Shown here piece after piece: positions 10,884-23,000 of a stretch of DNA of 64,000 nucleotides (its first letter is position 1; every line of letters begins with the position of its first letter). The DNA lies in NCBI GenBank assembly GCA_950295325.1, contig OX485804.1:9546001-9610000 (forward strand), read 5' to 3'. The stretch is from Polytrichum commune. Its lineage: Eukaryota; Streptophyta; Polytrichopsida; Polytrichales; Polytrichaceae. The notes beneath the pieces were generated by a model. The model saw nothing but the letters and a program-made list of their open reading frames with translations, searched no databases and was not told the DNA's origin. The position numbers and the translations under genes were made by a program.

Positions 10884-12224
10884 GGTAGAAATACCATAAC
10901 CCTTGAAATTAAGGTGATTCGCATTGAAGATCTGGTCTGACAATCATGACATAATTTCCCAAGATAGACGAGAAGGATTCATGAAGAATGCAAGTTGTTT
11001 CATATTTTTTTGCCCTATACAAAAAATGCTACAATTTTTCAAAGTGGAAAGTTGTCCAAACCAGTGTTGAACGGGTATGTTGTAAAGTGCATACAGGGGA
11101 GGCCTGGTTTTTGAAAATTTCTTGGAAATGTAGAACATCGAGGTATTGATATTACAAAGGTTTTATATTTTCAAGGTAGGGTATGTGTATGTGGTCTTGT
11201 AAAATTTCTTGAATTTTAGGGTACGTGTTATGGTGTGATTTTTTTTCATATACCAGGGTGCCCAGTGCAAGGGTATGGTATGTCATTTTAAGGTTTTTAA
11301 GAGAGAATTTAATTACTTAATATTTTAATTTAAAAAAAAAAATCCAAAACAGATGAAGCATGAACTTGAGCAAACTGATCAAATTGAATCATGATTTGAA
11401 TTTATCAAATTGTCATGCTTGACTAAGTATTGAATCGGATCAACATGGACTACTTCGACCAACATCAGAAAATCAAGTTAACCTCCAGCACTTAGCACAG
11501 ACAACAGATCCAATTCCTACACTATGAATAAGAACATACAAGCTTCATTCATCGTGCACAGTTATGCACACAATTTAACCACTCCGATCTCATAATCAAC
11601 ACCATGACAACTACTCACAATTGGACACTTGCCATACTGGCCTAATTCCTGCAATTGTCTCTCACAAAACTGGCAGAAGACACAAGTAATTGAGCACTGA
11701 TTGATGTTTGCAGGCAAATCAAAGAGACATTCCGATTCTACATATCATTTGCATAGATCTAGAGCCATAAGAGTGAGAGCGATGTTTTCAGCTATGGAAT
11801 GCTCTTGTTAGTTCTTATCAACTGCACATGATGAGCTCCTTCACATCTCTCAAGTGCTCAATACAATACAGGGTATATTATGTAATTCAAAATACCATGC
11901 TCATAAAAGAAAGAGGCTCAGAAATAGTCACTAAAGAAGATCGATGCAGTGGTGAATCATGTATGTATACTTGCTACAAATCCTGTCACAATTTTTCTGC
12001 ACCTCTCACTATCATTCAAACACGCTCCTGTACAGAACACAAGCATGTTGTTTGCAAGGCATAGTTAAAACATTCCATTCTGGCACATAAGAGAGCACCA
12101 ACTCTACTATAGTAGATCCACACACATAGTATAAAGAGAGAATAGTTTGAATTCCCTGAGACATCTCTCCTGTGAATACAAAATTTCTGAATACCCACTC
12201 CGGATAATTCAACTACCTACATTC

Positions 12225-12317
12225 CTGACCCTGAAGTGGAGAATTCGAGAAGACGATAGAGATTCTCACATTTCTTCACTCTGCATTGAGCCGAAAGTTG
12301 AGATGGGGAGAAGAAAC
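12225..12317 (+). repeat. 93-bp exact direct duplication, copy 1
   Basis: From 'ctgaccctgaagtggagaat' to 'ggggagaagaaac' this segment appears identical to 12601-12693 by eye. The two copies are 376 bp apart start to start. No coding function is evident. Confidence 0.9.
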
Positions 12318-12600
12318 GAGGGTGATCATTCTGGAGTCCCCTCGGATACAGATCTAGAGTCTGGCGCCATATTGTCCATGACGGAGGAGGCGAGTGCACT
12401 GGCTCCTAATCGATAGGATCCAATGAACTCTGCGTTCAAATCGAATACCTTGGTCTGTACATGCAGACACGTACCTCTTCATCTAAAGTACTCTGTGTGC
12501 AGAATTGATCGCTTGCAGCTGGAGCTCCGTTACTTTGTAACCTAATCCAAGATGTCGATCGTCTCAAAGGCGAGGTGGGAAGAACTTACATTTGTCTTGT

Positions 12601-12693
12601 CTGACCCTGAAGTGGAGAATTCGAGAAGACGATAGAGATTCTCACATTTCTTCACTCTGCATTGAGCCGAAAGTTGAGATGGGGAGAAGAAAC
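12601..12693 (+). repeat. 93-bp exact direct duplication, copy 2
   Basis: Second copy of 12225-12317; identity stops abruptly on both sides. The lack of divergence indicates a recent local duplication or gene conversion. Confidence 0.9.
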
Positions 12694-13053
12694 TGAAGAA
12701 TGAAGGTGAAGAAGATTAGATCCGTGTATGCTGGTCCATGTATCCCAGGATGAGAAACTAACTTCAACTATCTACTTAACTGAAATATAAGATGTACAGA
12801 TGTTTAACGATCATCAATCACACAGGGCAATATGCTCAATGAAATGCTCAGATATGCATGAGTTGTAGCTCTTCTCTTTATTTCAACCCAGGTTAGAATC
12901 AAACCAGAGTGAAAGAATTTGTGTCAAAACTTTGTTGCCAGGGATGCATAAATTCGATTCCGAACCAGAGCATACACTAACAGTTTGTCGCAGCCATCAG
13001 GTAACCCACAACAGACAAACAAACAAATTTCCTGCTACAAACTGGGATGCAGT

Positions 13054-13240
13054 AGCAATGAACGGGGAGAACCAACCGCTAGATACAGATGAACCGGTTG
13101 AGTTTGAGACATAAGCGGTTGAAGTTCAAGACTTCAGGAAAATTACCCATCATTTAAGAGGAATCTGTGGACCATCTAGGGTTTTGACGTTTTGACCGAT
13201 TATGCCCAACATCTCCCCGGACACTGTGCAGTAGGAACAG
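13054..13240 (-). repeat. Interspersed repeat family, copy 1
   Basis: Read on the minus strand this contains 'gggagatgttgggcataatc', 'gtcttgaacttcaaccg' and 'gcggttggttctcccc', matching in order the copies at ~25905-26120 and ~32106-32320. Mixed orientation and non-homologous flanks indicate a mobile repeat. No terminal repeats or coding capacity were recognised. Confidence 0.7.
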
Positions 13241-13314
13241 ATCACATGTGACTCAACCCAAACGAAAGAGGTGCACAAAAGACGACATTGAAGTCTTCAA
13301 AGTGACTGACTGAC

Positions 13315-13528
13315 CTTGCCAAGCAACTTCTTCCTCTGCAGCAACTGCCTCTCCGATGAGAGCATTGGTTTCCACAAAGCGCTGAACAGTTGAACCTGTT
13401 GCTTCAGTGTGCGTCTCTCCCTCGGTACCTCCGCAAGAGAGACTCACGTTGCCAATCGCAACTGTCTCTTCATGAGCACAAACACCCTCATCGTCAGACA
13501 AAAGTTGAATCGTTGCTACAGACTCCAT
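13315..13528 (-). CDS. Possible first coding exon of an unidentified gene
   Basis: On the minus strand an ATG in good context (gcc ATG g, 13528-13526) opens 71 codons rich in Glu, Val, Thr and Ala, followed by CAAG|GTCAGT, a good splice donor (exon end 13315, phase 1). The frame stays open ~140 bp upstream of the ATG as well. No domain is recognisable in this acidic peptide (starts MESVATIQLL). No convincing downstream exon was found; the next 75-260 bp are the interspersed repeat at 13054-13240. It may be the start of a gene disrupted by repeats, or a chance ORF. Confidence 0.3.
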
Positions 13529-14259
13529 GGCGACAAATCTCACTCCCCGAAACACCCTAAGCAATCTCCTAAATCCTAACCCAGAATCACTAAACTTGTT
13601 TAGCAAACACAAAACGGAATTACCTCTTCTTGAAGGTGCAACACCCTCTCTCCCACATTAATCAACGTTGCTAGCTTAACCCCAGCAACAAAGCTCCACT
13701 ACCTGTAGTACGCTGTGCACACAACAAACCAGTACATCGCCGGAAGCAGGCATAATGAACAGAGACGTGCATGTTTAAGGGTTTCCAAGCTCATCGTTGA
13801 GCAAGGTACGGGTTAGTGACCAGGTTTAGGGTTGGCAGTGAGTCCAGGGCCCGGGTATGAACCTGGTATTTGCACACTGCTTGGTAGTTCAAGCTGGTAT
13901 CACAAACCAGTGTACATACCCTTTTACAGACCCGTGTGCGGGACAGATACCCGTTCAACACTGGTCCAAACCCCTCCTCGTTCACTAGATTCTCCCTACA
14001 CAAAACACGGTAATCCGCATTTCCATACAGAACATCGCCTAAATCGGTTACCTCATGAGTACATTAACACTTGACTCCCATTGGCTACACTAAGTGTACA
14101 CGCATTGAAGTTGTTGCCGAGCCATGATCGATTTTAGAAATGGCACTTCACCATTATGATGGCGGTCAAGTGCACAACTAGAGGGTGGTAAACGGGTTAT
14201 GGTATTTCTACCTGACCTAGTACGAGATGGTTAGCAAATCCAAAGCCACCTTCCTCATA

Positions 14260-14900
14260 CAGTAATCTCCCGCTTAAGTACGCACCCATTTAAGTACGCA
14301 TCCCGGTTAAGTGTGCACTTGTTTTGACAAAATTTAGTGTTCATACTTTATTGTTTGAATATGTCATGTAGAGTCATTTGTCGCGAATGCATGAATTTTT
14401 TATGCTTGGCATTAAATGTCAGTTTGTTGACGTTTCGCTAAAACGTCTCAAACAATCGTCACAATTCATCATACATCTGTCTAGCTTCCATTTGAACATC
14501 GGACCAAAGCACTTGGTCGTCGATGTCGAGGACAGTGTTGTATAGAGCTTGAAAACCTTTGAAGTCGGTAGCACTTTCAGATTCAACAAATGTCTCAATA
14601 GGTTGGATTTCGTTGCAATGTGTTCTCCGGATTGTCCCAAACTTTCCGGATGGTGCCTACACTGGCTTCATACTCCCACCCCAACGCATGTTTGCTCAGC
14701 GCGTTCGGCTTGCTCAACTTTGCAATGATTTCACATCGTTGGGCTTCAGTCAAGTGGGTTGCCTCAAGTTTCATCTGTTTCCCTTTGCAATTCATTGAAT
14801 CAAAAGGTCTAGAAAGCGATATGAGTAAAGTACACACCTACCAATTAAGTGCGCACCAACAACTCCGGTTCAAAGTGCCTACTTAAGCGGGAGATTACCG
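14260..14900 (-). mobile_element. Pogo/Tigger-like DNA transposon, deletion derivative
   Basis: Left end CAGTAATCTCCCGCTTAAGT (14260 on) and right end (to 14900) are inverted repeats of ~26 bp with two mismatches. TA flanks both sides (14258-14259 and 14901-14902), the target duplication of Tc1/mariner/pogo elements, and termini starting CAGT with CCCGC fit Tigger-like ends. Several 'ttaagtacgcac'-like repeats sit inside the left end. The interior encodes the remains of a helix-turn-helix transposase N-terminus on the minus strand. At 641 bp it lacks the DDE catalytic core and cannot be autonomous. Confidence 0.85.
14440..14837 (-). pseudogene. Pogo/Tigger transposase N-terminal HTH fragment, frameshifted
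   Basis: The minus-strand frame from 14837 contains 'LTEAQRCEIIAKLSK' and 'VGTIRKVWDNPENTLQ', the pattern of the N-terminal psq/CENP-B-type helix-turn-helix in Tigger/pogo transposases ('LT..QR.EII..L.....S...IA...GVS..TI..IW'). A frame change near 14617 leads into a second stretch ('ESESATDFKGF', 'WSDVQMEARQMYDEL') that fits the following CENP-B-type linker, then a stop. The catalytic domain is absent. The family call comes from motif resemblance and the element ends. Confidence 0.65.
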
Positions 14901-15743
14901 TAGTTTTTGGAGCTCCTATGAATGTTGTTATTCATTAAGGGCTCTGTGATGCTCCACCCAATTTATCATTGATGACGATATGTGAGTTAGATAGTGGAAA
15001 TTACAACCAAATAATATTGGTATATTTATTTGGAGTTTATGATTTGTAATGTTCGATACTTATTAAATCAAACTCACATAATGAGACTATTTATAAGTTT
15101 TGTATTTGAATATTGACATGTACCATTTGGGGGGGGTGCTGAAAATTGTCCCATGTTTCATGATATTACTTTATGTAAACTCAAACAAAAGGATTTAGGG
15201 GCAAAAAGACCGTTTTATAACATTGAGGTTCCAAATCAAACGGAAGGTTTATTATTAGATGTAGTTTGATCTAATGCTTACTTTGGAGTGGACGTACAAA
15301 AGAAAGTTGTACAAGGTGAGATTTAAACTACGTTCATATAGTTGGAACTAGAATAATCATCGTTGTTTTTCATCAAATATTTTTAGAAACACTTGACTAT
15401 AAATAAAAATATTTCTAATTGATCCGCCCCCTCAAGCATGCTTCAAAAATGGGTAGCATTTCTTGCCTTGCAAACCCTTGGTATTTGCCGTCCCTATCCA
15501 TATAAACTTTCTCTCAAACCCCTACACATCTTCAATCTTATTCACAACCAACTTATATTGATAACCAGAGAAAGAAGAAGTTGCTACATATCGAGCTTCA
15601 ACCTCCAAAATTATTTAACTATGTACAATTGAGCCTATAACACAGTAGTGGGCCGAGAGGGCTTTAAAAAAAATGAGAATAATGTCAAGTGGATGATAAT
15701 AAGTGACCCAAGAGCGAAAGATATAGAATGTGGAAGTTGGTGA

Positions 15744-16122
15744 GGCACCACGGGCCTTGGCTTGGTGGTTAGGGCTCATGGCCCCCAATGAGGAGGTTGT
15801 GGGTTCTATTCCTCATGCTGGCGTGCTGCTCACCACCTCAGTCCACCCAACTATGGTGGGGGGTCCTTGGACTTTGTTGTATGGGTACCTCAAAGTCCTT
15901 TGGGGGGATACCATGTCCGGTATCTTCAAGGCACTAGCTGTGCTAGTGGCTAGCTAGGAACTAGTATAGTGTGTCACTATAGTGCCCATCCTCGAAAGGG
16001 GAGAGTAGTATTGCCCCAATGTCCCCTTGTCCAGTGGGCATCGGGTCATTGACATTACGAACGGACACTTTATTCACGCCGGCCTCCTGCTAAAAAGGGA
16101 CCGGAGTTTCTATCTATCTATC
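15744..16122 (+). mobile_element. tRNA-derived SINE with (TCTA)n tail
   Basis: The head carries RNA polymerase III promoter boxes: box A-like TGGCTTGGTGG at 15758-15768 and box B-like GGTTCTATTCC at 15802-15812, correctly spaced. The body is GC-rich and unrelated to tRNA; the 3' end is a (TCTA)n tail (16110-16122), not poly(A). A 13-bp target duplication, tggaagttggtga, flanks it at 15731-15743 and 16123-16135. A 75-aa ORF across it is incidental. A degenerate fragment of the same family lies at ~24269-24338. Confidence 0.9.
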
Positions 16123-16135
16123 TGGAAGTTGGTGA

Positions 16136-17639
16136 AATCAAATCATTTTCATGCTAGGATCTAACCGAATCAAGAAAAACACTTAAAACTTGGCAACCAT
16201 GACAGTACAAGCAAACTTTCATGAAATCAAGGATTGTGCTTTATGGTTGCTTGAGATAAAGATGCAAGTTTTTATATTATGTAGAGCCTTTGTATTACAT
16301 ACTTACCTAAGTCATGCCTAGTTATGAGTTGCTCAAGGGATGAAATCTCTCTACCTTCTTTGTTTCTCCTACTTTCATTTGGGCTCAAATTGAGCATCCT
16401 AGAAGAGGACCTTGAGGACAACTGTGAGCCCAAAAGGGTGCCCACATTTAGTCTTAGACCCTTGAAACGTTAGTTGATGCACTTTGAAGTAGCATGTTAC
16501 TTCACAAAAATATAAAAAGAGTGAAATGTTAGTCTTAGAAGTACCATGTTGTAAGAGGCTAGGATGTGAGTTGTTATTGTGTTTTTACCTTCGGAAGGAT
16601 TTGAGTGAATGAGGATAGGTAAGGAGAACTTGGATTGAGTAGTTAGTGAGTAGGCTAGTACAAATGGATGGAGACAACCAAAGTGACTCAAAAGGCAAGT
16701 GCATTCGAATTGGGATGAATGGAGGATCACATGGAGCGCACAAGTGGACCACCTCATCATGGCCACTTAATGGGGAAGGCCCAAGGAAGAATGCAAGGTG
16801 GAGGATAAGCAAATTCTCAAAGCACCAATCAAATCACGAGTTAAGCATCGTGGTTTGAATTAAGTGGTGAGCGACGATTTGGGAAAGTAAGGGGAGAAAG
16901 TTATGGCGGCGGAAAGCGAAGGAGGCTAAGTTTGGGTTGAAGCATCCCAAGTTTGGTAAAGTGTGGTAGGTAGAAAGCCAAGGCTAGTTAAATGTTCGAA
17001 TTAGGATCCTTGTTGATCATTTGAGGGAGGAAGACTTAGAAGATAGGATTGGCGCCTACTAAGTAGGAGGAAATCTCAAGGGCTTATCGTGAGCCTTGAG
17101 GGTGCTCACCCCCTCAAGCTTACTATATAATCCCTCATTCTTCCCTCACTCATCCTCTCTTTCCTTTGTGCTCCAAGGCACCCCACGAGTTATAAGTGTG
17201 GGTGTGGGAAGCCATATTGGAGCACATGTGTGTGCTTAGTTTTTAGTTTGAGAGCCAAGGCTTGTTAGCCTTGAAGAGGGCTTGACCTCTTGGTAGAATT
17301 AGTGTTGACGTGAAGGATTTTAAAGTTAATTCATGATTCCAATTTGTGGTACTTTAAGTTCATGTTTTGAATACACGTGGTTGCAAGTTCCATGTTTAAG
17401 AGTTGAGCACTTGATGTTGTGATGAGTGCAAAAATATACTTGTGTGGATTAGTTAGTCTTAGTGAAGTTAGGAAATTCTCTCTCCCCCTCTCCTCTCTAG
17501 GATTTTAGGATTTTAGGATTAGAGAAGAATTGTGTGATTAGAAAGGGGTTGTTAGTAGAATTAGGGAAATTAGGTAGGAAGATTAGTTAAGGGCTTGAAT
17601 AATTAGTGAGGTAGTTGGGGATTACAACTACAAAGTTGT
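16136..17639. other. Intergenic
   Basis: No gene or bounded element recognised. A short palindrome 'gagccttgagggtgctcaccc' lies near 17090, followed by 'tactatataatccc' and a CT-rich stretch, which could be a decayed promoter or LTR, but no partner LTR was found. Confidence 0.35.
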
Positions 17640-17960
17640 GGGTTCATGAAGGAGCTGGGTTTATGAAGGAGCTGGGTTTGTTTAGTTAAAAAGTAAAGAG
17701 CTGGGTTTATGAAGGACCTGGGTTTGTTTAGTTAGAAGCTAAGGAGCTGGGTTCATGAAGGAGCTGGGTTTATGAAGGAGCTGGGTTTGTTTAGTTAGAA
17801 GCTAAGGAGCTGGGTTTATGAAGAAGCTGGGTTTATGAAGGAGCTGGGTTTGTTTAGTTAGAAGCTAAGAAGCTGGGTTTATGAAGGAGCTGGGTTTATG
17901 AAGGAGCTAGGTTTATGTAATTAGAAAGTAAAGAGATGGGTTCATGAAGGAGCTTAGTAG
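17640..17960 (+). repeat. Minisatellite based on 'gagctgggtttatgaag'
   Basis: About 320 bp of nested repeats. The 17-bp core 'gagctgggtttatgaag' is reiterated and organised into a longer unit of ~60-75 bp ending 'tttgtttagttagaagctaa'. At least four longer units are seen with small differences. Confidence 0.9.
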
Positions 17961-19245
17961 ATAGCCTACCTAATTAGCTCATAGACAAGTAGTTAGTTAC
18001 ATTATGCTAGTTAGTGTTATGTGTGGCTTTCACAAGTAAATGTATTTGAGATTGACTATAGAGAATGGTGTTTTTTTTAACACTTGCATCCTCTCTTTAA
18101 AAATAAACCACGTGCACAACTTAATGGAGAATGTGGAGCACTCTCGCGATGGCAAGACAAAGGAAGCAAAGACCAAAGTTAAATCCAAGACCACTTGAAG
18201 GGTGAACCTTGCACTATGGACTCATCCAAGTCCAAATCCAATACCGCGGAGGAATGTGAGCCCAAACCCACTACTCGGACTACGGACGCTTAAGGGTGGG
18301 GGGTTTGGCCTCACAACAACAATGCAAATCCAAACCTCTCTACAACTCTCTAGTTTCGAGACTCTTTGCTTACCTTTTTCACATGGTTATCTTATTAGCA
18401 TAACCTATATGGATATTCAAAAACTTAAATAGAGACATTAATGATAGATGATGAATACTAGTGAGGATCCTTTGTCAACATATTGAGGATCGTAATGAAT
18501 CATGCATTAGAATTAGAGAGTGGAAAAATAACAAAAATAAAAAACTTAGTTAAAATTAGGCCCAAACCTTCATCCCCCATCCAAGGAGCTCCTTTGCAAG
18601 TGATAAAATGCCTAGAATTGCTTTGATCCCTCATTATCCACAAACAAATCATTGCTTGCTTGTAAGGCAAAATGACATGCAAGGAAGAAAAATGTCGATT
18701 CTATATTTTTAGGTCCTAAATGCCTAGGAGTGTGAAGGTTGGCTAGGGGAGTTGCATCAATTACCTTATGTAGCTAGTTTTGGTATTCCACAAATTGTTG
18801 AATAAGAAATACATCCAAGAGGGCCCCATGGTTGATGGCCTAGATACTTTTAAATGTCACTGTCACCATGGTAAATACAAAGGATTTTGGTAGGCAAAAA
18901 ATAAGATTATTCTACAAAATCGTAGGAAATTTTTGCATGTCTTCACAAAAGAAAGTGTTGAATGTTTCGATGTTGGGGAACGTGTCCTCAACATCAACCA
19001 AAATGTGACATGTGGGCGAGCGGTTGTATAGGGACCGAGTCCACTTTTCCAATGGTTGATAGCAATTCCATAATATTATATGTTGTTCTCTTTAGTCATA
19101 AAATGTGGTTTCCATGATGACTACAATAATAATAATAATAATAGTAATAGTGTTCTTTGCACATTTCATGTAGTATTTGTTCACCAATTTCCCACCCATG
19201 TCTATGTGGGCATGCTGAAGACTTTATTACTTGGCTTCCATACCT

Positions 19246-19292
<47 letters not shown>

Positions 19293-20047
19293 GGTTATGT
19301 ACAAGCATGACAAAACTTATTGGAGGTCTCAAAAATTATAAAATGAAGCCTTGTCAAGGAATTGATCAAACACCTTTCTTCAACAAATGATGTAATTCAT
19401 ACCAACCATGGGTTGTCGTTTTTAGTACAGATTAAGGGCATGCTCATTCGTGGACTTGAGCACAACATCAATGTATTGCACAAGGAATACGAGATGCAAA
19501 TTTCTAAGATATGGGTTTATGAGAGGATGTGAGAATGAGAGTGTGAGGGCAATTGAAATTGATGTGGGAATGTGTAAGTCGATGATCAACTATGAGTGGT
19601 AAGGACAATGTGACAAGTGAGCCACATTCCAAGAGCACTAAGGTAGACAACTAGCCTTCAACAATTACTTTCAATAGCTTTAGCCTCTTCTTATGTGCAA
19701 TCGTTTATTGGAAGGAAAAAGAATGTCGTTGTTTGCCAAGTATTTTTTACAAATCAATGCCTTGAGAGTGAGATCAAGGTGATAACATGTCAAAATGTGA
19801 CAAATTTCAAAGAGCACATATGTGAGTGATCTTCAATAAGTAGTTGGTGATGAGCACATGATAAACCCTTCACAACCACTACAAATGTGAAGAACATGTC
19901 CAATTCAATTCTAGTGCTGAAATCTACTTGTATAAAACGTGCCCAAAATGAAATGTACATGTATGTACCATGCCCAAAAATGGTGGTTGAAACTTTAATG
20001 TTGAGTACTTTGGAGTTCATCACAAAGGCCATAAGCCATCTTTGACT
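17961..20047. other. Intergenic with microsatellites
   Basis: Contains an (AAT)n run at ~19125-19150 and a compound (TG)n(GA)n run at ~19246-19288. No gene supported; the short ORFs spanning the microsatellites are artefacts of the repeats. Confidence 0.5.
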
Positions 20048-23000
20048 TTAGGTTGTCAACGAAATTATCAAATTGGAGATCTCGTACTCGTCGAGAAGAA
20101 GTCTATGGGCGATGAAAGCAACTTCTGGCTTCTGGTGAGGCCACGTTGCCTGTGCTTTCTCGACCGTCGGATTTGACAGATGTAACCCTCCTCCCTTGAT
20201 CTCCTCCGTCCACTGCGTGTGCAAACAAACAACAGATAGTAGAGAAGACATACAGACACTCACTCGCTCTTTGCCGATTCTCTTCGCCAGAGGTCATCCA
20301 ATTACGCATTCTCTGTTTGGATTGGATTGGTGTCAGTAGGGTTTCAAAGTTGGGGTCTAGATTTGTGTGGCATAGAAAGATTGTGTTGTGAAGGTTGGGA
20401 GCAGGGTTGTCTATTGTGTCGTGACGGAGGCTAATCTCGGCATAATGTCGTGCCGTCACGACACGTATCCGTCACGACATTATGCCGGATGCTGTCTTTA
20501 TCCTGAAGGACTTGAATTTTACCGAATTTTGTGTGTAATTACATTACCCCATTTCGGACACGTAGGATGTAAGATGTCCATGTGTGATGACATGTCAGCA
20601 AAGTAGAGGTAAAGTGGGGAAAAAATTACTAGCCCCCGTCCGCCCCCGTTCCCGCCCTGTCCCCCCCCCCTGGTCCGCCCCGTTCCCACCCCGTCCCCCC
20701 CCCGTCCGCCCCACACACTCCTTAGTCATATTTTACTACTTTGATTTTAACAGAATGGCAAAATGGTTTACCTGGCGCTAGGCATATCCACGTCCACGTC
20801 GGCCTTTTCTGCCACATAGGACGCCACCTTGGCAAGAAGGTAAGTATTTTACCCACCCTACTAGCTGCCCCCTAGGTTGACCCTACGTGGACCCTATTGT
20901 GTTGTGACGGAGGGGTCCGTCACGACACGACACGTCATGACGTCGGGATAGACAACCCTGGTTGGGAGCCATTGGCTACTGGAGTGTGTAAATTTTAGAG
21001 TTCTCTTCTTCGGAATCGCATTTCCATGCGAGCAACAAGAGGTGAGCGACATGCAGGGTAGATGAATTACGTCGTAGTAGTTCCTTCTTAATTCACCAAG
21101 AAGTGAGGCAGTCGGAGATGGAATTGCCTGTTTGAGAGGGAATTGTCTACATATTTGCAGTTCCTTGTGCAAGGGAAACAGTGTCTTGGAGGAATTTGCT
21201 TCCGTGCGGAAAGACCACAACCGCACATATTTGCAGTGAGATTTTTTTTGTAGGTTCTCCTCTTCTCTTCCAGTAGAGAAGGAGATTAAGAAGATTGCTT
21301 TGTGGGAGTGAGGAGTGCTTGGGAATAAAAATACCTTGGATTTGACGGCCACCGCATAAGTAAACCCAAATCTGACACTGTCTCTGTCACCTTCGGGTTT
21401 AATCTCACCGTTCTTCCCTCTGTCGGAGTCCTTTCCAGGAGCAAAGAGTAGAGTCACCTGGCTCTCATCAGTGGCATAATTCGTAGCCAGGATCACAGCA
21501 GCACTAAATTCCATTTTGGGATCCCACAATCTAATAAAGCAACCCTCAAAGGATGGATATGGCCGAAGAGCCTCAGGCAGAAGCTCACTGAAATTAGGTT
21601 TGTGGGGGTCCAATGGATGTCTTTGAGCAATCTCAGTTTCGTCAGGCAATGTAGGCACATTCTCCCAATCAAACTCTTGCTCCTTTGATTTCGTGCTTTT
21701 CCCATCCGTGGAGCTTTTTCCGTTGGTGGATATTTTCTCCTTTGAATCACTTGAGATTTCTTCCTCCTACTGCTTCGACTCATACTCTTCTAATATGTTG
21801 TTGGCCGCAGCTTCGAAAACCTCTTTCCTCGAGTTGTCTGGGTCTAATTTCTCCGTGATGCCTGTGGTAGTGGAGGTAGAGTCTTGGGATTGAGCTCGAG
21901 GCACCATCTGCATAACGACAGTGCTGGCATGAATACATTATTTGAGTGCAGAAATTTCTTAATCCCGAATTCTGAGCCTTTAAATGCGGTACCGCATATG
22001 TAATGATTCTCTATGTTACAGTAGTTTCAGCAATTAGAGGTTTGATGATGTAATTGAATGATGTTATACGCCAGATAGTGTCTCAGCATCTGCACAATGA
22101 GAAAGTTGGCATAAGTACATTCAAGAGGCCAAAAATTTCTAAATTCTGAATTCTGAGCCTTTCGATGACCGCATTTGTAATGCTTCTCTATGTGACCGCA
22201 GTTTCAGCAATTACAAGAGGTTTGATGTAATCGTAATAAGATGCTATTATGCCAGATACTCTCAGCATCAATGAGAACTTGACACAGCAAGGTATCTGAA
22301 GGTAGTCAGCATAACCCATCATAGGTTCGTGGTATTCTAGTGGCATCCATAAGCATGTCACTTGCAAGAATCTTATAAACTTACAGAATTTTTTGAGTGA
22401 GCAATTCACAAGTCTCTGCATGAGAACAACAGAGAAGAGAAAGGGGTTTTGATGTAAATGTTATTTTGCCAATATTATTCACATCAATGAGAACTTCAAA
22501 CAGAAAGGTACGTGAATGTAAATCAACATCGTCACTTCGTGATGTTCTCGTGGCATTCATAAGAACATCACACGCAAGAATCCTCTAAACTTGAAATAAG
22601 TCTTTTTGGGTGACGATGATGACTAACTCACAGATTTGTATGAAGCCTCAGAACGGCTGGCTGGAGAGTGAGCCTTAAGTGAAGCTATGGCTAATGGATT
22701 ACCTTATTGTGAAGTGAACCATATCCTCCTTCTGAATCTAAGATGTTGATCAAACCTTCCAAGCCTCCCATGACTGAATCAAGCAGTTGCTCTCCATAAG
22801 AAACAGCATCTCGAGCGAATTTCGGCAGCTGTTACACAATGAACATAGCAGTATAACGTTAACCACAATGCCTAGTAGTTCTGGTCATTCATATAGCATA
22901 TTCTTCCAAGGACTATTGAAATTCACGTTCTGTCTCTACCTATTCACTAGATAACTATCTGCATCATACAGTACAGCCTTTTCCAAGTAACATGAGTGCC

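Noticed and set aside
15755-15830. Stand-alone tRNA gene
   Set aside because: The pol III boxes are present, but no cloverleaf pairing is convincing, and the 13-bp target duplication plus long body and tail show a SINE.
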